A stretch of 64,000 nt of DNA from Actinotignum schaalii (lineage in GTDB: Bacteria; Actinomycetota; Actinomycetes; Actinomycetales; Actinomycetaceae): positions 1,798,001-1,862,000 of the forward strand of contig NZ_CP008802.1 of assembly GCF_000724605.1 (NCBI RefSeq), written 5' to 3'. Made by a program: the position numbers and the translations under genes. Within the stretch, counting starts at the first letter, position 1. Every line of letters starts with the position of its first letter. The notes beneath the pieces are model-generated. The model was not told where the DNA came from. It saw only the letters and a list, made by a program, of their open reading frames with translations, and ran no database searches. Positions 1-7,898 of this stretch are shown in pieces.

Positions 1-612
1 CCGGACGGTTTCGAGGCGGTGCGCGGCGTGAATCTTAGCGTGGAGTCGGGTACGACCGTGGCGCTGCTGGGGGCGTCCGGTTCGGGGAAATCCTCGCTGC
101 TGCGCGGAATCGCCGGTCTGGAGGCAGTGCGCGGGCAGGTGCTTATCGACGGCGCTGATATGACGGCGGTTCCTACCCACCGGCGCGGGGTGGGTATGGT
201 GTTCCAGGACGGGCAGCTTTTCCCGAATCGCAGCGTGGGCGGAAATATTGCCTACGGGATTGAGAAGGGGCGTTCGCGCGCCGAGGTGGCGGCGGAGGTG
301 GAGCGCTGGCTGGAGCTGGTGGAACTGAGCGGTTATGCCAAGCGGGCGGTCACGACTCTTTCGGGTGGGCAAGCCCAGCGGGTAGCTCTGGCGCGTTCCC
401 TGGCGGCACGCCCGCGGGTGCTGCTCCTGGACGAACCGCTTTCCGCCCTCGATACCCGCCTGCGCGAGGACCTGGCGGTATTCCTGCGCCGGGTGCTGCA
501 AAAGGCCGGCACAACGGCGGTCTACGTGACCCACAATGATGCCGAAGCGGCGACCGTTGCCGACCGGGTGGTGCGCATGGATAGCGGGCGGCTGGTTGCT
601 GTGTCGGAGTAA
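1..612 (+). CDS. ABC transporter ATP-binding protein (5' end outside window)
   Basis: The reading frame is open from base 1, so the N-terminus is missing. Visible ABC motifs are Walker A GASGSGKSS, Q-loop FQDGQLFP, signature LSGGQAQRVALARSL, Walker B VLLLDEPLSALD and H-loop VTHND. This is the importer type of ATPase that powers uptake through a membrane permease at the inner face of the membrane. The Q-loop region and short C-terminus resemble thiamine, iron(III) and molybdate-type ATPases, but the substrate cannot be read from this part. No regulatory TOBE domain follows the ATPase core. The permease partner is presumably upstream, outside the window. Confidence 0.9.
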   Translation, partial: PDGFEAVRGVNLSVESGTTVALLGASGSGKSSLLRGIAGLEAVRGQVLIDGADMTAVPTHRRGVGMVFQDGQLFPNRSVGGNIAYGIEKGRSRAEVAAEVERWLELVELSGYAKRAVTTLSGGQAQRVALARSLAARPRVLLLDEPLSALDTRLREDLAVFLRRVLQKAGTTAVYVTHNDAEAATVADRVVRMDSGRLVAVSE

Positions 613-663
613 GTGGTGCGGGTTCGCGGCGTTTTCCGGTTCGCTACGATCCCGGAACTACGG

Positions 664-870
664 TTAGTCGTCCTTTGCTTGCCGAACACCCTGGATAATT
701 CCGGGAAGTGTGAAGGACAGCCGTAGCGCGACATATGTGGCAGCGAAGACCGCGAACCATATCAAGCCGTTATGCATATTCCAGCCCGGCTCTTTGGCCA
801 GAAAAGCCACAAGCAAAGCAAGCAATCCGGCGCAGATATCCGCCATACGGGCTCTAGTCTTGTCAGTCAT
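664..870 (-). CDS. Small two-helix membrane protein, possible immunity protein
   Basis: Encodes 68 residues with two hydrophobic segments (about residues 10-26 and 34-54), short charged ends and no recognised domain. I chose the ATG at 870 because GGAA lies six bases upstream. An in-frame ATG at 882 and a much longer upstream extension are possible, but the extension looks non-coding. A perfect 16-bp dyad at 1034-1049 lies 164 bases upstream and matches dyads near the other genes of this cassette. Tiny two-helix proteins beside secreted peptides are often immunity proteins. That role is inferred only from size and context. Confidence 0.5.
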   Translation of the reverse strand: MTDKTRARMADICAGLLALLVAFLAKEPGWNMHNGLIWFAVFAATYVALRLSFTLPGIIQGVRQAKDD

Positions 871-1033
871 GAGCGGTTCCATATCTATTAGTTTCGTACC
901 GAGCGCAAGGTTTAACTTGCGCTCGATATTCGGGCATGCGCCCTCGACGGAGGACGGGTAGCACCGTGAGAAAACGGGTGCTGCTCTCCTTTGAGAGATG
1001 ATGCCAGTTAACCACGCGTGGCTACTTCCGGGT

Positions 1034-1049
1034 ACCGACAAGTGTCGGT
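1034..1049. promoter_or_regulatory. 16-bp inverted repeat, cassette operator copy 1
   Basis: ACCGACA-AG-TGTCGGT is a perfect 7-bp dyad with a 2-bp spacer. Related 16-bp dyads occur at 1154-1169 and 4354-4369, all in intergenic DNA of the same cassette. A NarL-family regulator encoded between them is the natural candidate ligand, because such regulators bind short dyads. The 417-base gap 871-1287 that holds copies 1 and 2 contains no gene I can support. Confidence 0.6.
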
Positions 1050-1153
1050 GTTTTACCTCAATCAGTAGGTGGCAGTGGGGCTGCGGATAGCGGTGGTTCT
1101 GGACTACTTTTCTGCCGAAGCGGACAGTCTACTGATAAATGGCGGAACTGAAT

Positions 1154-1169
1154 ACTGACAGTTATCGGT
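1154..1169. promoter_or_regulatory. 16-bp inverted repeat, cassette operator copy 2
   Basis: ACTGACA-GT-TATCGGT is an imperfect copy of the dyad at 1034-1049. Five of seven base pairs are kept, and the same GTT follows in both. It lies 118 bases upstream of the cysteine-rich secreted protein gene. A promoter between the site and that gene is likely. TATAAG near 1231 and TACATC near 1204 are possible -10 elements, but neither has a convincing -35. Confidence 0.5.
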
Positions 1170-1287
1170 GTTGCAGGCGTGGTTGCCAGTGTTTAAATAG
1201 GAATACATCCAAAGGTTACCGCAGTACGTTCCTATAAGCGGCGTATCTGCCTATGCTATTCAGTCCGTATTGAAAGGAAATGAAGAA

Positions 1288-1920
1288 ATGAAATTGCATA
1301 GAATTACACGAATTGCAACGACAAGTATCGCCGCATCTGTTTTATCGTTTGCGGCCGTAGGTGTAGCTTCAGCCTCCGAAATGTCGATAATCCACGGAGG
1401 TCATGAAAATGCCTTCCGGGCACCATCCAGTAGTGGATCCGATTCAGTTTCGTCATATATCGCGAGTGTGGATATGGATAAGCTGGGACGTGATTCTAAT
1501 AACGTGCAGCAAAACTCGGTTTCCCCAGATCGAGAAAGGTCAATTCGTTACGTCGAAAATGTAGAAGCAGTGCCACGTTTCGTGGCTAGCCTCATAGACG
1601 GGGATACGCTAACTGTGGATGCCAATGGGACTAAAATCAGTTGGCGTGATAAATATGGAGTTGAAGTCGCGTATTTAGATGCGACAAATGGAGGTACAAC
1701 ACCTAACCAATTCTTCGTAATAGAAGGTAACGTAATTACAATTATTGCGGCGTCTACTCGTGCACAGTGTGGTAAATCGTACTTTGGGCAAGTGGTGTTT
1801 GGCCTAGCGTGGGCTGGCGGTGTGTGTGGTCCAATGCACCTAATTCCGGCGCTTGGGATAGCTTGCGATGCAGTAACAATTATCGGCGCCCCGATCATCA
1901 ATTGGGATAGTGTGTGTTGA
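1288..1920 (+). CDS. Secreted protein with hydrophobic four-cysteine C-terminus, bacteriocin-like candidate
   Basis: Encodes 210 residues. The ATG at 1288 follows AAAGGA with nine bases spacing. A signal peptide covers residues 1 to about 30 (basic start, hydrophobic core, ASA site). Residues 31-150 are polar and lack cysteine. The last 50 residues are hydrophobic and glycine-rich, with cysteines at 161, 180, 193 and at the final residue 210. A long leader-like segment followed by a compact Cys/Gly-rich hydrophobic tail suggests a precursor whose tail is the active part, like large bacteriocin precursors. I do not recognise a named family. A two-helix membrane protein follows three bases downstream. 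Base composition is more AT-rich than the flanking chromosome, consistent with transfer. Confidence 0.65.
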   Translation: MKLHRITRIATTSIAASVLSFAAVGVASASEMSIIHGGHENAFRAPSSSGSDSVSSYIASVDMDKLGRDSNNVQQNSVSPDRERSIRYVENVEAVPRFVASLIDGDTLTVDANGTKISWRDKYGVEVAYLDATNGGTTPNQFFVIEGNVITIIAASTRAQCGKSYFGQVVFGLAWAGGVCGPMHLIPALGIACDAVTIIGAPIINWDSVC

Positions 1921-1922
1921 AA

Positions 1923-2120
1923 ATGAAACACCTGCAACGAATGATTAGGTTCTTTATCGCTACGGGTGGGGCAATAGGAGTATCAAGTTTGATACTTTAT
2001 TGCCGTACGGGTAACGTGGTATGGGATTCCCCAGTAATCTTTACCGCGGCAATATCTGGAGTGTTCTTATGGCGTGGATGGGAAGATATCTTATGCGGTC
2101 GAAAATATGATGACATTTAA
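1923..2120 (+). CDS. Small two-helix membrane protein, possible immunity partner
   Basis: Encodes 65 residues with two hydrophobic segments (about 10-25 and 38-53) and a charged C-terminus. The start ATG is three bases after the stop of the secreted cysteine-rich protein. No separate ribosome-binding site is clear, so translation is probably coupled. A TTG at 1917 is an alternative start. The one-to-one coupling with a secreted peptide precursor makes an immunity or accessory-export role the simplest idea, but nothing in the sequence proves it. Confidence 0.6.
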   Translation: MKHLQRMIRFFIATGGAIGVSSLILYCRTGNVVWDSPVIFTAAISGVFLWRGWEDILCGRKYDDI

Positions 2121-2216
2121 GCAGGTCTCGTTTCGTGATTGGTTGGGTGGTCCAGGTTTTCTTTTGCAAAGGTAGACGAGAAGATCTCGACCACTTCAAC
2201 ACGCGAGTTTCGTGCA

Positions 2217-2879
2217 TTACCCCATGATTCCGGCTTTGATAGCGGTGATCCCTAGTTCCGCACGCGTTGCGCACCCCGTGCGGGCGAGGATATCGGAAAC
2301 ATAGGAACGCACAGTAGTCTCGGATAGTCCGGTTTGTCGGGCAATATTCTTGTTCGCCAGAGCTTGGAGAAGTAAATGGAAGACGGTGCGCAAGTGCTCC
2401 GGGAGTTGTTCAACTGCTGCAACGAAGTCCGCGTATTCTTCCTTGTTCTGCTGGAGCTTCTCGTAGGAAGTAATCAGGATTTCCGTGGGGCGGGGTGCCA
2501 TGACTTGCTGCCCACCGTATGCTTTGCGAATTAGTTGAGCGAGTTCTGGAGCGATGATGTCCTTAGTGAGAAAACCGCGTACACCAGCACCAATAGCTTC
2601 ACCAAGAGAATCTTCGTGTTCGAATACGGTAAGCATAACGATCACGATGTGGGGGTAATCCTGGCTAATACGTTTAGCAGCTTCGATTCCACTCATGACT
2701 GGCATGTCCACGTCCAGAAGAGCCAGGTCCACATTCCGGTGACGGAGTTGATCGATTGCTTGTGCGCCGTCAGTAGCAGTAGCAACTACAGCCAGACCTT
2801 CTTGTTCATTGAGTAGCCGTGAGAGACCTTCGCGGATAATAGGATCATCATCGGCGAGTAAAATTCTAATGTTATCCAT
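2217..2879 (-). CDS. NarL/LuxR-family response regulator
   Basis: Encodes 220 residues. The receiver domain (1-120) has the acidic pocket ADDD, phospho-acceptor Asp56 in LLDVDMP, and the conserved Thr and Lys (MLT, LTKD). The C-terminal LuxR-type helix-turn-helix (about 150-212) reads ALANKNIARQTGLSETTVRSYV. The ATG at 2879 follows AAAGAG and lies two bases after the kinase stop, so the two are co-translated. The likely targets are the 16-bp dyads at 1034, 1154 and 4354, since no other regulator is encoded in the cassette. That pairing is inference. Confidence 0.92.
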   Translation of the reverse strand: MDNIRILLADDDPIIREGLSRLLNEQEGLAVVATATDGAQAIDQLRHRNVDLALLDVDMPVMSGIEAAKRISQDYPHIVIVMLTVFEHEDSLGEAIGAGVRGFLTKDIIAPELAQLIRKAYGGQQVMAPRPTEILITSYEKLQQNKEEYADFVAAVEQLPEHLRTVFHLLLQALANKNIARQTGLSETTVRSYVSDILARTGCATRAELGITAIKAGIMG

Positions 2880-2881
2880 GC

Positions 2882-4033
2882 CTACTCTTTCGGTGTCTCT
2901 GTTTTCATGCTCGGGGATTCTGAAGTGACAGATGTGTGGGCGGGTAGAGTTATATAGGTTATCCACTGTTGATCTACTGCGCTAGATTGCATTGTGCCAC
3001 CTTCGGTTCTGATTCGGTTAGCGAGATTTGCTAGACCGTATCCACTACTCATATGTGAAATTGGAGGTTGTGCAGCGATCAGATTACTTAGTGAAAGTGC
3101 GAGCAGATCAGGCGCCGTTGATACCTCTATGACGAGATTTGCTTCCGAGCCTATAGGCGCGTATTTAAGAATATTAGAAGCACATTCGCGAATTGCTAAA
3201 GCCGCCGTACGGCGCTGCTGACGCGTCGTTAGAGTGTCAATATCACCAGTGGTATTGACTTCCAAAGTAATATCTCGGGTACTCAACATATTGGACACTT
3301 GGGTGACCACTTTGGACAGTGGAGTTTCGGTTGCCGTTGTATCCATGGAGATGATGATCGGACGGATACGCCTGGAGGCGCTTGTAGCAATCTCAACTAG
3401 GGTGCCTAATTCATCGGATAGGTCAGGGTGCCTAATAGCAAGATCCTGGGCAAGGATTGCAACATGAGCCAGGTCCTTCGCTGTAGTGTCATGTAGCTGA
3501 CGTGCTAACTCCTGGCGAGTTTGTCTTACGGCTTCAAAGGCTTCTTCCCTTTTGGCTTCCGCGAAAATGCGGCGATTATTTTGCCATCGCAAGGACAAAC
3601 CAACTGCCAAAGTGAGGACAGTTATAATTATTGAGCTAAGTATTTGTAACCTAGGTGTTGGACCGAGCGTTACCGCGACCGCAGCCTCGATAATCATGGC
3701 AGCGATGGCTGGAATAATCCATGATCGCAGTATCCACATCACCAGTACGACGGGCACGCCGAAACCAAGCATAGCGAATGTATCAACTAAATCGCACGCG
3801 TTAGCGGTAACGTAACCGGCTATAAATAGAAACTCGCAAACTCGGAAGAATCCGGCTAAAGCAAATAGCGTACACAATCCGAAATACAGTAAAAAGGAGT
3901 TGATATCAAAAGCGTACAAGCCTAACCCTGCGCTGAAGATATCAATCCCTGCGATGATGACGGCGCAGATAGTGAATAACAGTCGTCGTTCCGTAGTGGA
4001 TACCGTGTGGCCAGGGGGTGGATGAGGAATCAT
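2882..4033 (-). CDS. Membrane sensor histidine kinase of the HisKA_3/NarL-partner class
   Basis: Encodes 383 residues. Residues 17-148 form about five or six membrane segments with almost no extracellular domain, as in kinases that sense small peptides at or within the membrane. A coiled linker leads to the dimerisation domain with His181 in ARQLHD. The ATPase domain has an N-box (ECASNILKYA) and a G-box (SGYGLANLANRIR). It phosphorylates the regulator encoded two bases downstream. Upstream by 20 bases lies a secreted-peptide gene on the same strand, the arrangement expected for signal and receptor. The start ATG at 4033 has a weak ribosome-binding site. Confidence 0.9.
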   Translation of the reverse strand: MIPHPPPGHTVSTTERRLLFTICAVIIAGIDIFSAGLGLYAFDINSFLLYFGLCTLFALAGFFRVCEFLFIAGYVTANACDLVDTFAMLGFGVPVVLVMWILRSWIIPAIAAMIIEAAVAVTLGPTPRLQILSSIIITVLTLAVGLSLRWQNNRRIFAEAKREEAFEAVRQTRQELARQLHDTTAKDLAHVAILAQDLAIRHPDLSDELGTLVEIATSASRRIRPIIISMDTTATETPLSKVVTQVSNMLSTRDITLEVNTTGDIDTLTTRQQRRTAALAIRECASNILKYAPIGSEANLVIEVSTAPDLLALSLSNLIAAQPPISHMSSGYGLANLANRIRTEGGTMQSSAVDQQWITYITLPAHTSVTSESPSMKTETPKE

Positions 4034-4053
4034 TACGAAGCAGTTTCTCGCTC

Positions 4054-4269
4054 TTACCGCGGTCGATATTTCTCACACCCGGACAGTTTGGGGAATAGGA
4101 AGCATAATCCGGGGGGAATGGCCCGGGGGCTGTAGCGGTGCGGGTCTGTGGAGGCTACCTCAACGCTGTGAGGCGCTACCATCCCGGTGCTGGCCATAGA
4201 AGTGGCGGGAGGTACCGTGATGGAAAAAACTAATGCGCCTATGATTGCTGCGATACCTAATTTTGGCAT
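4054..4269 (-). CDS. Short secreted peptide precursor with Cys-x8-Cys tail, candidate autoinducer
   Basis: Encodes 71 residues. The ATG at 4269 has a strong site, AAAGGAG, five bases upstream. Residues 1-27 look like a signal peptide (one basic residue, hydrophobic core, small residues SMA). The mature part ends in CFLFPKLSGC followed by EKYRPR, with Cys56 and Cys65 able to close a ten-residue loop. It is the first gene of an operon with the sensor kinase and regulator. A looped, partly hydrophobic peptide upstream of a kinase with almost no extracellular domain suggests the kinase ligand. A small bacteriocin is the alternative. I know of no named family for it. Confidence 0.65.
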   Translation of the reverse strand: MPKLGIAAIIGALVFSITVPPATSMASTGMVAPHSVEVASTDPHRYSPRAIPPGLCFLFPKLSGCEKYRPR

Positions 4270-4353
4270 GATTCTCCTTTCGGTTCGACGCGGTAGATTT
4301 CTTGAGTCTACCTGCGATCTCGAGATTTTCACGGATGAACATTGACGTAACTG

Positions 4354-4369
4354 ACCGACATTCGTCGGT
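4354..4369. promoter_or_regulatory. 16-bp inverted repeat, cassette operator copy 3
   Basis: ACCGACA-TT-CGTCGGT matches the dyads at 1034-1049 and 1154-1169, with six of seven pairs kept. It lies 84 bases upstream of the peptide-kinase-regulator operon and 73 bases upstream of the divergent small membrane protein at 4443. One site could therefore control both directions, giving positive feedback if the regulator activates. Confidence 0.6.
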
Positions 4370-4442
4370 ATCCTCAAGCGTCTGCGCTAAGCTACGCTTC
4401 AAATGTTGATTATCGACGGAGTGGGAGTAGGTGGGCAGTTCA

Positions 4443-4679
4443 ATGAGGAAGCTCTTCTATAGCAAAGATTGGCTGAGGGTTTACGTCGTTACCCTGGTGT
4501 CCACTTGCCTGATGTCTGGCCTGTTCTTTATCTGGATGTACCTAAAGAACAAGGCCCAGTTCTCAACCTTAATGGCTGATTATGGCTCGGAGTTGATTGG
4601 GTATTGCCTCATGCTGGTTATTGTGATGCCACTGGTTTTCGCATTGCACGCAAAGCGGCGGCAAGATCAGCGTGAGTGA
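4443..4679 (+). CDS. Small two-helix membrane protein at the edge of the peptide-sensing cassette
   Basis: Encodes 78 residues with two long hydrophobic segments (about 12-31 and 46-66), a basic N-terminus and a charged C-terminus. The ATG at 4443 follows AGGTGGG. A GTG at 4431 gives four more residues and is also possible. It is transcribed away from the peptide-kinase-regulator operon, with the third operator dyad between them, and ends at a strong terminator. It is the third protein of this type in the cassette. An immunity or accessory role is inferred only from context. Confidence 0.6.
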   Translation: MRKLFYSKDWLRVYVVTLVSTCLMSGLFFIWMYLKNKAQFSTLMADYGSELIGYCLMLVIVMPLVFALHAKRRQDQRE

Positions 4680-4730
4680 CTGAGACCCCTGCGCCTGGCT
4701 TTCCGGCATGCGCCAGCGAAGCCAGATTCG

Positions 4731-4765
4731 CTCGGGGTTTAGCGAGCATATCGCTAAACCCCGAG
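4731..4765. terminator. Perfect 15-bp hairpin, bidirectional terminator
   Basis: CTCGGGGTTTAGCGA and its exact complement flank a five-base loop. It separates the convergent small membrane protein gene and the patatin gene, and contains the patatin stop codon. There is no clear T-run on either side. Confidence 0.75.
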
Positions 4766-5635
4766 GAAGCGCAGGAGCGCGGGGAAGTCCTCGTTGATCT
4801 GGGCGGTGCCGGCCGCGAAAGAGGCTTCCAGCTTCGCCACATTGGTCTCCCGGTTGGAAGTCAGTTGGTGGCGCGGGAAGTAGAGGTAGGCCCGCCCCCG
4901 CGCTTCCAGCTCGAAAAGATGGGCCCGCGTAGCGTTGTACTTGGCCGCGCGTTCCTCCAGCGCAGTAATGAGGTGGGGGTATTTGCGGAAAGCCGCCCGG
5001 ATCAGCGCAGCTGCCTTTCGGGAAGGTGCTGCGCGCACGTAATAGCGCGGTTTCGTCATAATGACGACGGCGCGCTCGAAGCCAGCAGCCTCAGCGGCAT
5101 CAATAGGTATACCCCCGGATGGCCCGAGCGCGCCGTCGGCATAAAGCTCGCCGTCGAGCGTGACGAAAGGCATAATGCCGGGCATCGTTGAGGATGCCTG
5201 CACCCGCACCAACAGGTCGTCAAGAACCTTAATATCGCTGCGGTGCCAGTGCACGGCGGCGCCGTCGCTCAAACGAAAAGCACTGATATCAAAATCGCCG
5301 GGCGTGGACTGGAAAGTCTTGAAATCAAAGGGAAGGGCCTGGCCTGGGCGGGACGTGTGAAGATAGATGTAATCCGAGTTGAAGGCGCCCTTGCCGCTGA
5401 GGAAGGTACGCCAGTTACCGATATTCGGATCCGCCCCAAATTCCACGAAAGAACGCCGGGCCCGCAGCGGGTCGCGGCTCAGGTAATTTGCCACGTGACT
5501 GGAACCCGCCGAAATCCCCGAAACGTGCGGGAACTCCAGACCAGCCTCGATAAGTTTGATAACAACCGGGGCCGTGGCGCTCGCGCGCATACCACCGCCC
5601 TCGAAAACGAGGGCGGTTTCAGCAATCCGAGACAT
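4754..5635 (-). CDS. Patatin-like phospholipase/acylhydrolase
   Basis: Encodes 293 residues, typical for bacterial YjjU/RssA-type patatins. The oxyanion motif GGGMR is at residues 13-17. The nucleophile elbow GISAGS (G-x-S-x-G) is near residue 40, and the catalytic Asp is in the DGAL motif near residue 165. The enzyme hydrolyses acyl esters of lipids with a Ser-Asp dyad. No signal peptide is seen, so it is cytoplasmic or membrane-associated. The ATG follows AAAGGAG. A 9-bp hairpin with a four-base loop lies in codons 7-13 (5595-5616) and may simply reflect the glycine-rich motif. Confidence 0.9.
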   Translation of the reverse strand: MSRIAETALVFEGGGMRASATAPVVIKLIEAGLEFPHVSGISAGSSHVANYLSRDPLRARRSFVEFGADPNIGNWRTFLSGKGAFNSDYIYLHTSRPGQALPFDFKTFQSTPGDFDISAFRLSDGAAVHWHRSDIKVLDDLLVRVQASSTMPGIMPFVTLDGELYADGALGPSGGIPIDAAEAAGFERAVVIMTKPRYYVRAAPSRKAAALIRAAFRKYPHLITALEERAAKYNATRAHLFELEARGRAYLYFPRHQLTSNRETNVAKLEASFAAGTAQINEDFPALLRFLGV

Positions 5636-5708
5636 AGGGTCTCCTTTCTACGCGCCAGGCCGGGGCGGGTGCGGCCGCGAGTGAAGATAGCTCCGGCCGC
5701 GGCCCACA

Positions 5709-7061
5709 CTACCTGCCGCGCACTCCTGATTCGCCCATTCCGTAGCGCAGCGAATTGACTTCGCAACTGCATTCGGTGGCGATATTGATCGTGGAGGCAA
5801 TGGCGCCTTCGGCGCGCAGCTCCAGCAGACGGGGAACCACCCGATCCCGCAAGGACCACGGGTCGATGGTGTTGACGTAGATCTTGGTGCCGCCTTCAAA
5901 ACCGGCGAGGGTGGAGGTGCGCCACTTGAGGAGCACCCGCCACGGGGTCGCTACTTCCATATCCCGCGAAGGTGCGTACCATTCCTCATTCGTGGGGATA
6001 TCCGGGCCGGTGGCCGCGTGCATGGCATGCACCAGATCCGAAACCGCGCGCAATTCGTGGCGGGTGTGCTCGAAAGGCTGGGAAGCTTCCGAACGCGACC
6101 ACACTTCGAGGGTGGGGTAGCGATGTCCGAATCCGGCGTAGGCCACCGCGTACTTATTCTCCGCGATAACGAGATTGTGGTAGCCGGCGTAATCCACCCC
6201 GTACTCGTTGAAAATATTGGGGTTGTCGCGCACCCGGTCCACTTCGTAGCGGTGATTGACGGTGCGCTCATCGATGGAGACCAGCTGCTTATGGAGGTGC
6301 TCGAAAGAGGCCCCTGCCGGCCGCAACCAATTCTGGAAGACCTGCACGTATTTGACGTAGCGGTTCTGCTCGTACAAATCGCGCATGGCATCGGCAGTAA
6401 GCAGGAAGTACCAGTAGTGCTCAGCTGGGGTGAGGGTACCCGATCCGGCCCGATTCGCGGTGGAATCCGAACCCGGCACGTAGTGATGACGCCCGATAAT
6501 GAGGTCATGCCCGCCCCCGTAGAACGGCAGCGCGCTCAAGAGGCGCTCCCGCTCCGGAAGAGCATTCCAGGCATCTTCATCCATGCCCGAGGCAATGGCC
6601 TTGTTATGCGCCACGGAAAGCACGTGGGCGCGCCCGGCCGCATCCGAGGTGTAGCGCTCAAAAGCATCCTGGCGGCGGGTGGTGAGTTCGTACTGGTAGT
6701 TGGTGGTCCAGTACTGGAAAGGAACAATCTCAAAAAGATTGGGAACTCGCCGGAAATCCCATGGGTCCGCCAGGGAATCCACCGGGGCATCATAGGTGAT
6801 CCGAGCTTCACCCGTGGCGGGGTTGCCGACGATGCGCGCCTTTTCCGGCGGTGTTTCCAGCACCCGATCCGCGCAGAAAGAACAGAAGTTTTCCGGATGA
6901 TCCGCACTCAGCGGTTCCGCGATGGGAACTTCCGCTTTGAGGGGCCGGTTAGCGCGGCCCGGCTGGGTCCACACTTCGGTACCGGAAAACGGGTTGATCT
7001 GTTTGATGGTCCCGTCCGGAAGCCGGGTAATAGGCGGGCGGATTTCGTGGCGTACAACCAT
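5709..7061 (-). CDS. DUF4921 family protein (HIT/GalT-like fold)
   Basis: Encodes 450 residues. It has a CSFC pair near residue 62 and a GASFEHLHKQ motif near residue 255, which resemble the metal-binding cysteines and active-site histidines of galactose-1-phosphate uridylyltransferases. The canonical HPHxQ is replaced by EHLHKQ, so nucleotidyl transfer is possible but unproven. The family is known from actinobacteria without an assigned substrate. The start ATG follows GAGGGAAACTT. Neighbours (patatin, stress protein, glucokinase) share its orientation but have their own gaps, so an operon is uncertain. Confidence 0.8.
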   Translation of the reverse strand: MVVRHEIRPPITRLPDGTIKQINPFSGTEVWTQPGRANRPLKAEVPIAEPLSADHPENFCSFCADRVLETPPEKARIVGNPATGEARITYDAPVDSLADPWDFRRVPNLFEIVPFQYWTTNYQYELTTRRQDAFERYTSDAAGRAHVLSVAHNKAIASGMDEDAWNALPERERLLSALPFYGGGHDLIIGRHHYVPGSDSTANRAGSGTLTPAEHYWYFLLTADAMRDLYEQNRYVKYVQVFQNWLRPAGASFEHLHKQLVSIDERTVNHRYEVDRVRDNPNIFNEYGVDYAGYHNLVIAENKYAVAYAGFGHRYPTLEVWSRSEASQPFEHTRHELRAVSDLVHAMHAATGPDIPTNEEWYAPSRDMEVATPWRVLLKWRTSTLAGFEGGTKIYVNTIDPWSLRDRVVPRLLELRAEGAIASTINIATECSCEVNSLRYGMGESGVRGR

Positions 7062-7086
7062 AAGTTTCCCTCACGTTCGGCAGCAG

Positions 7087-7113
7087 AGCCACCCACCATA
7101 GTAGTGGGTAGCT
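7087..7113. terminator. Hairpin downstream of the stress-protein gene
   Basis: GAGC-CACCCAC and GTGGGT-GCTC arms, with one bulge, flank a seven-base loop. The hairpin lies downstream of the leftward stress-protein gene and upstream of the DUF4921 start. There is no T-run, so it could be a weak terminator or an mRNA end structure. Confidence 0.35.
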
Positions 7114-7182
7114 CCGCTGCGGGCACGGTGAAGCTGAATTCTGCGGCGTAGCGGGAGCCGGGGTAGATCGGCGGGTGCCCGC

Positions 7183-7692
7183 TTAGCTCACTGAATACCC
7201 GGCCTGCGCCAAAGTTGTATAAGCCTCATTGACGAAGGCTCTACGCACCTGCACCTCATAGGAATTGGCGGTGGTGGCACGCACCGAGGCGAAATCGCGC
7301 CGCCCACCGGTAAACCCGTGCGAGATTGCGCCCATAATGGCACCGAGCACCGCACCGCAGGCAAGCCCGAAGAGGAGCACCTGCCAGAGCACCACGGCCG
7401 GCGCGAAAAGGATAAAGAAGAAGGAGAAGAAGAGGCCCCAGGAGGCCCCGCCCGCTGCGCCGTAGAGCGCGGCCTTTCCGGTGGTCAGGCGCCCGGTCAC
7501 CTGCTCCACGCTTTCCAGATTCACGCCGACGATACGCACATTTTCCACCGGGAACCCGGCATCCGAGAGCGCATCTACCAGGCGTTCGGCATGCCGGTAA
7601 TCAGAAACTTCCGTAATAGTGCGGTAATCCGCGGCACTTTGTTCAGCGGCGCGCGCGGTGGCGGACGCGCCAGTAGTTATGTTTTCATTCAT
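7183..7692 (-). CDS. General stress protein 17M-like domain membrane protein
   Basis: Encodes 169 residues. Residues 23-70 match the 17M-like stress domain (a TITEVSDYRHAERLVDAL-type start, then FPVENVRIVG). A glycine/alanine-rich double hydrophobic segment follows (about 75-130), and then a second short alpha-beta stretch resembling the N-terminal domain. Proteins of this group in actinobacteria are small membrane-associated stress proteins without known chemistry. The ATG follows AGGATGAG. The first 20 residues are a low-complexity Ala/Thr tail. Confidence 0.8.
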   Translation of the reverse strand: MNENITTGASATARAAEQSAADYRTITEVSDYRHAERLVDALSDAGFPVENVRIVGVNLESVEQVTGRLTTGKAALYGAAGGASWGLFFSFFFILFAPAVVLWQVLLFGLACGAVLGAIMGAISHGFTGGRRDFASVRATTANSYEVQVRRAFVNEAYTTLAQAGYSVS

Positions 7693-7898
7693 AGGCTCAT
7701 CCTAAAGCTGGCCTATGACAGAAAAATCGCCCTCGAAACAAAAATCAGCTGCGCGCCGGAAATGCTCGCTAGCGGTGGAAACCGGGAAGCGTATTCCGGC
7801 GCGCAGCCTGGATGGTGTTAGCCTGCGCGGGCGCGCAGCTCGCGCGGTTGCTGGCGGTTCTATACGCGCCGATTCGTACCGGCGCGCAGCTCACGCAC

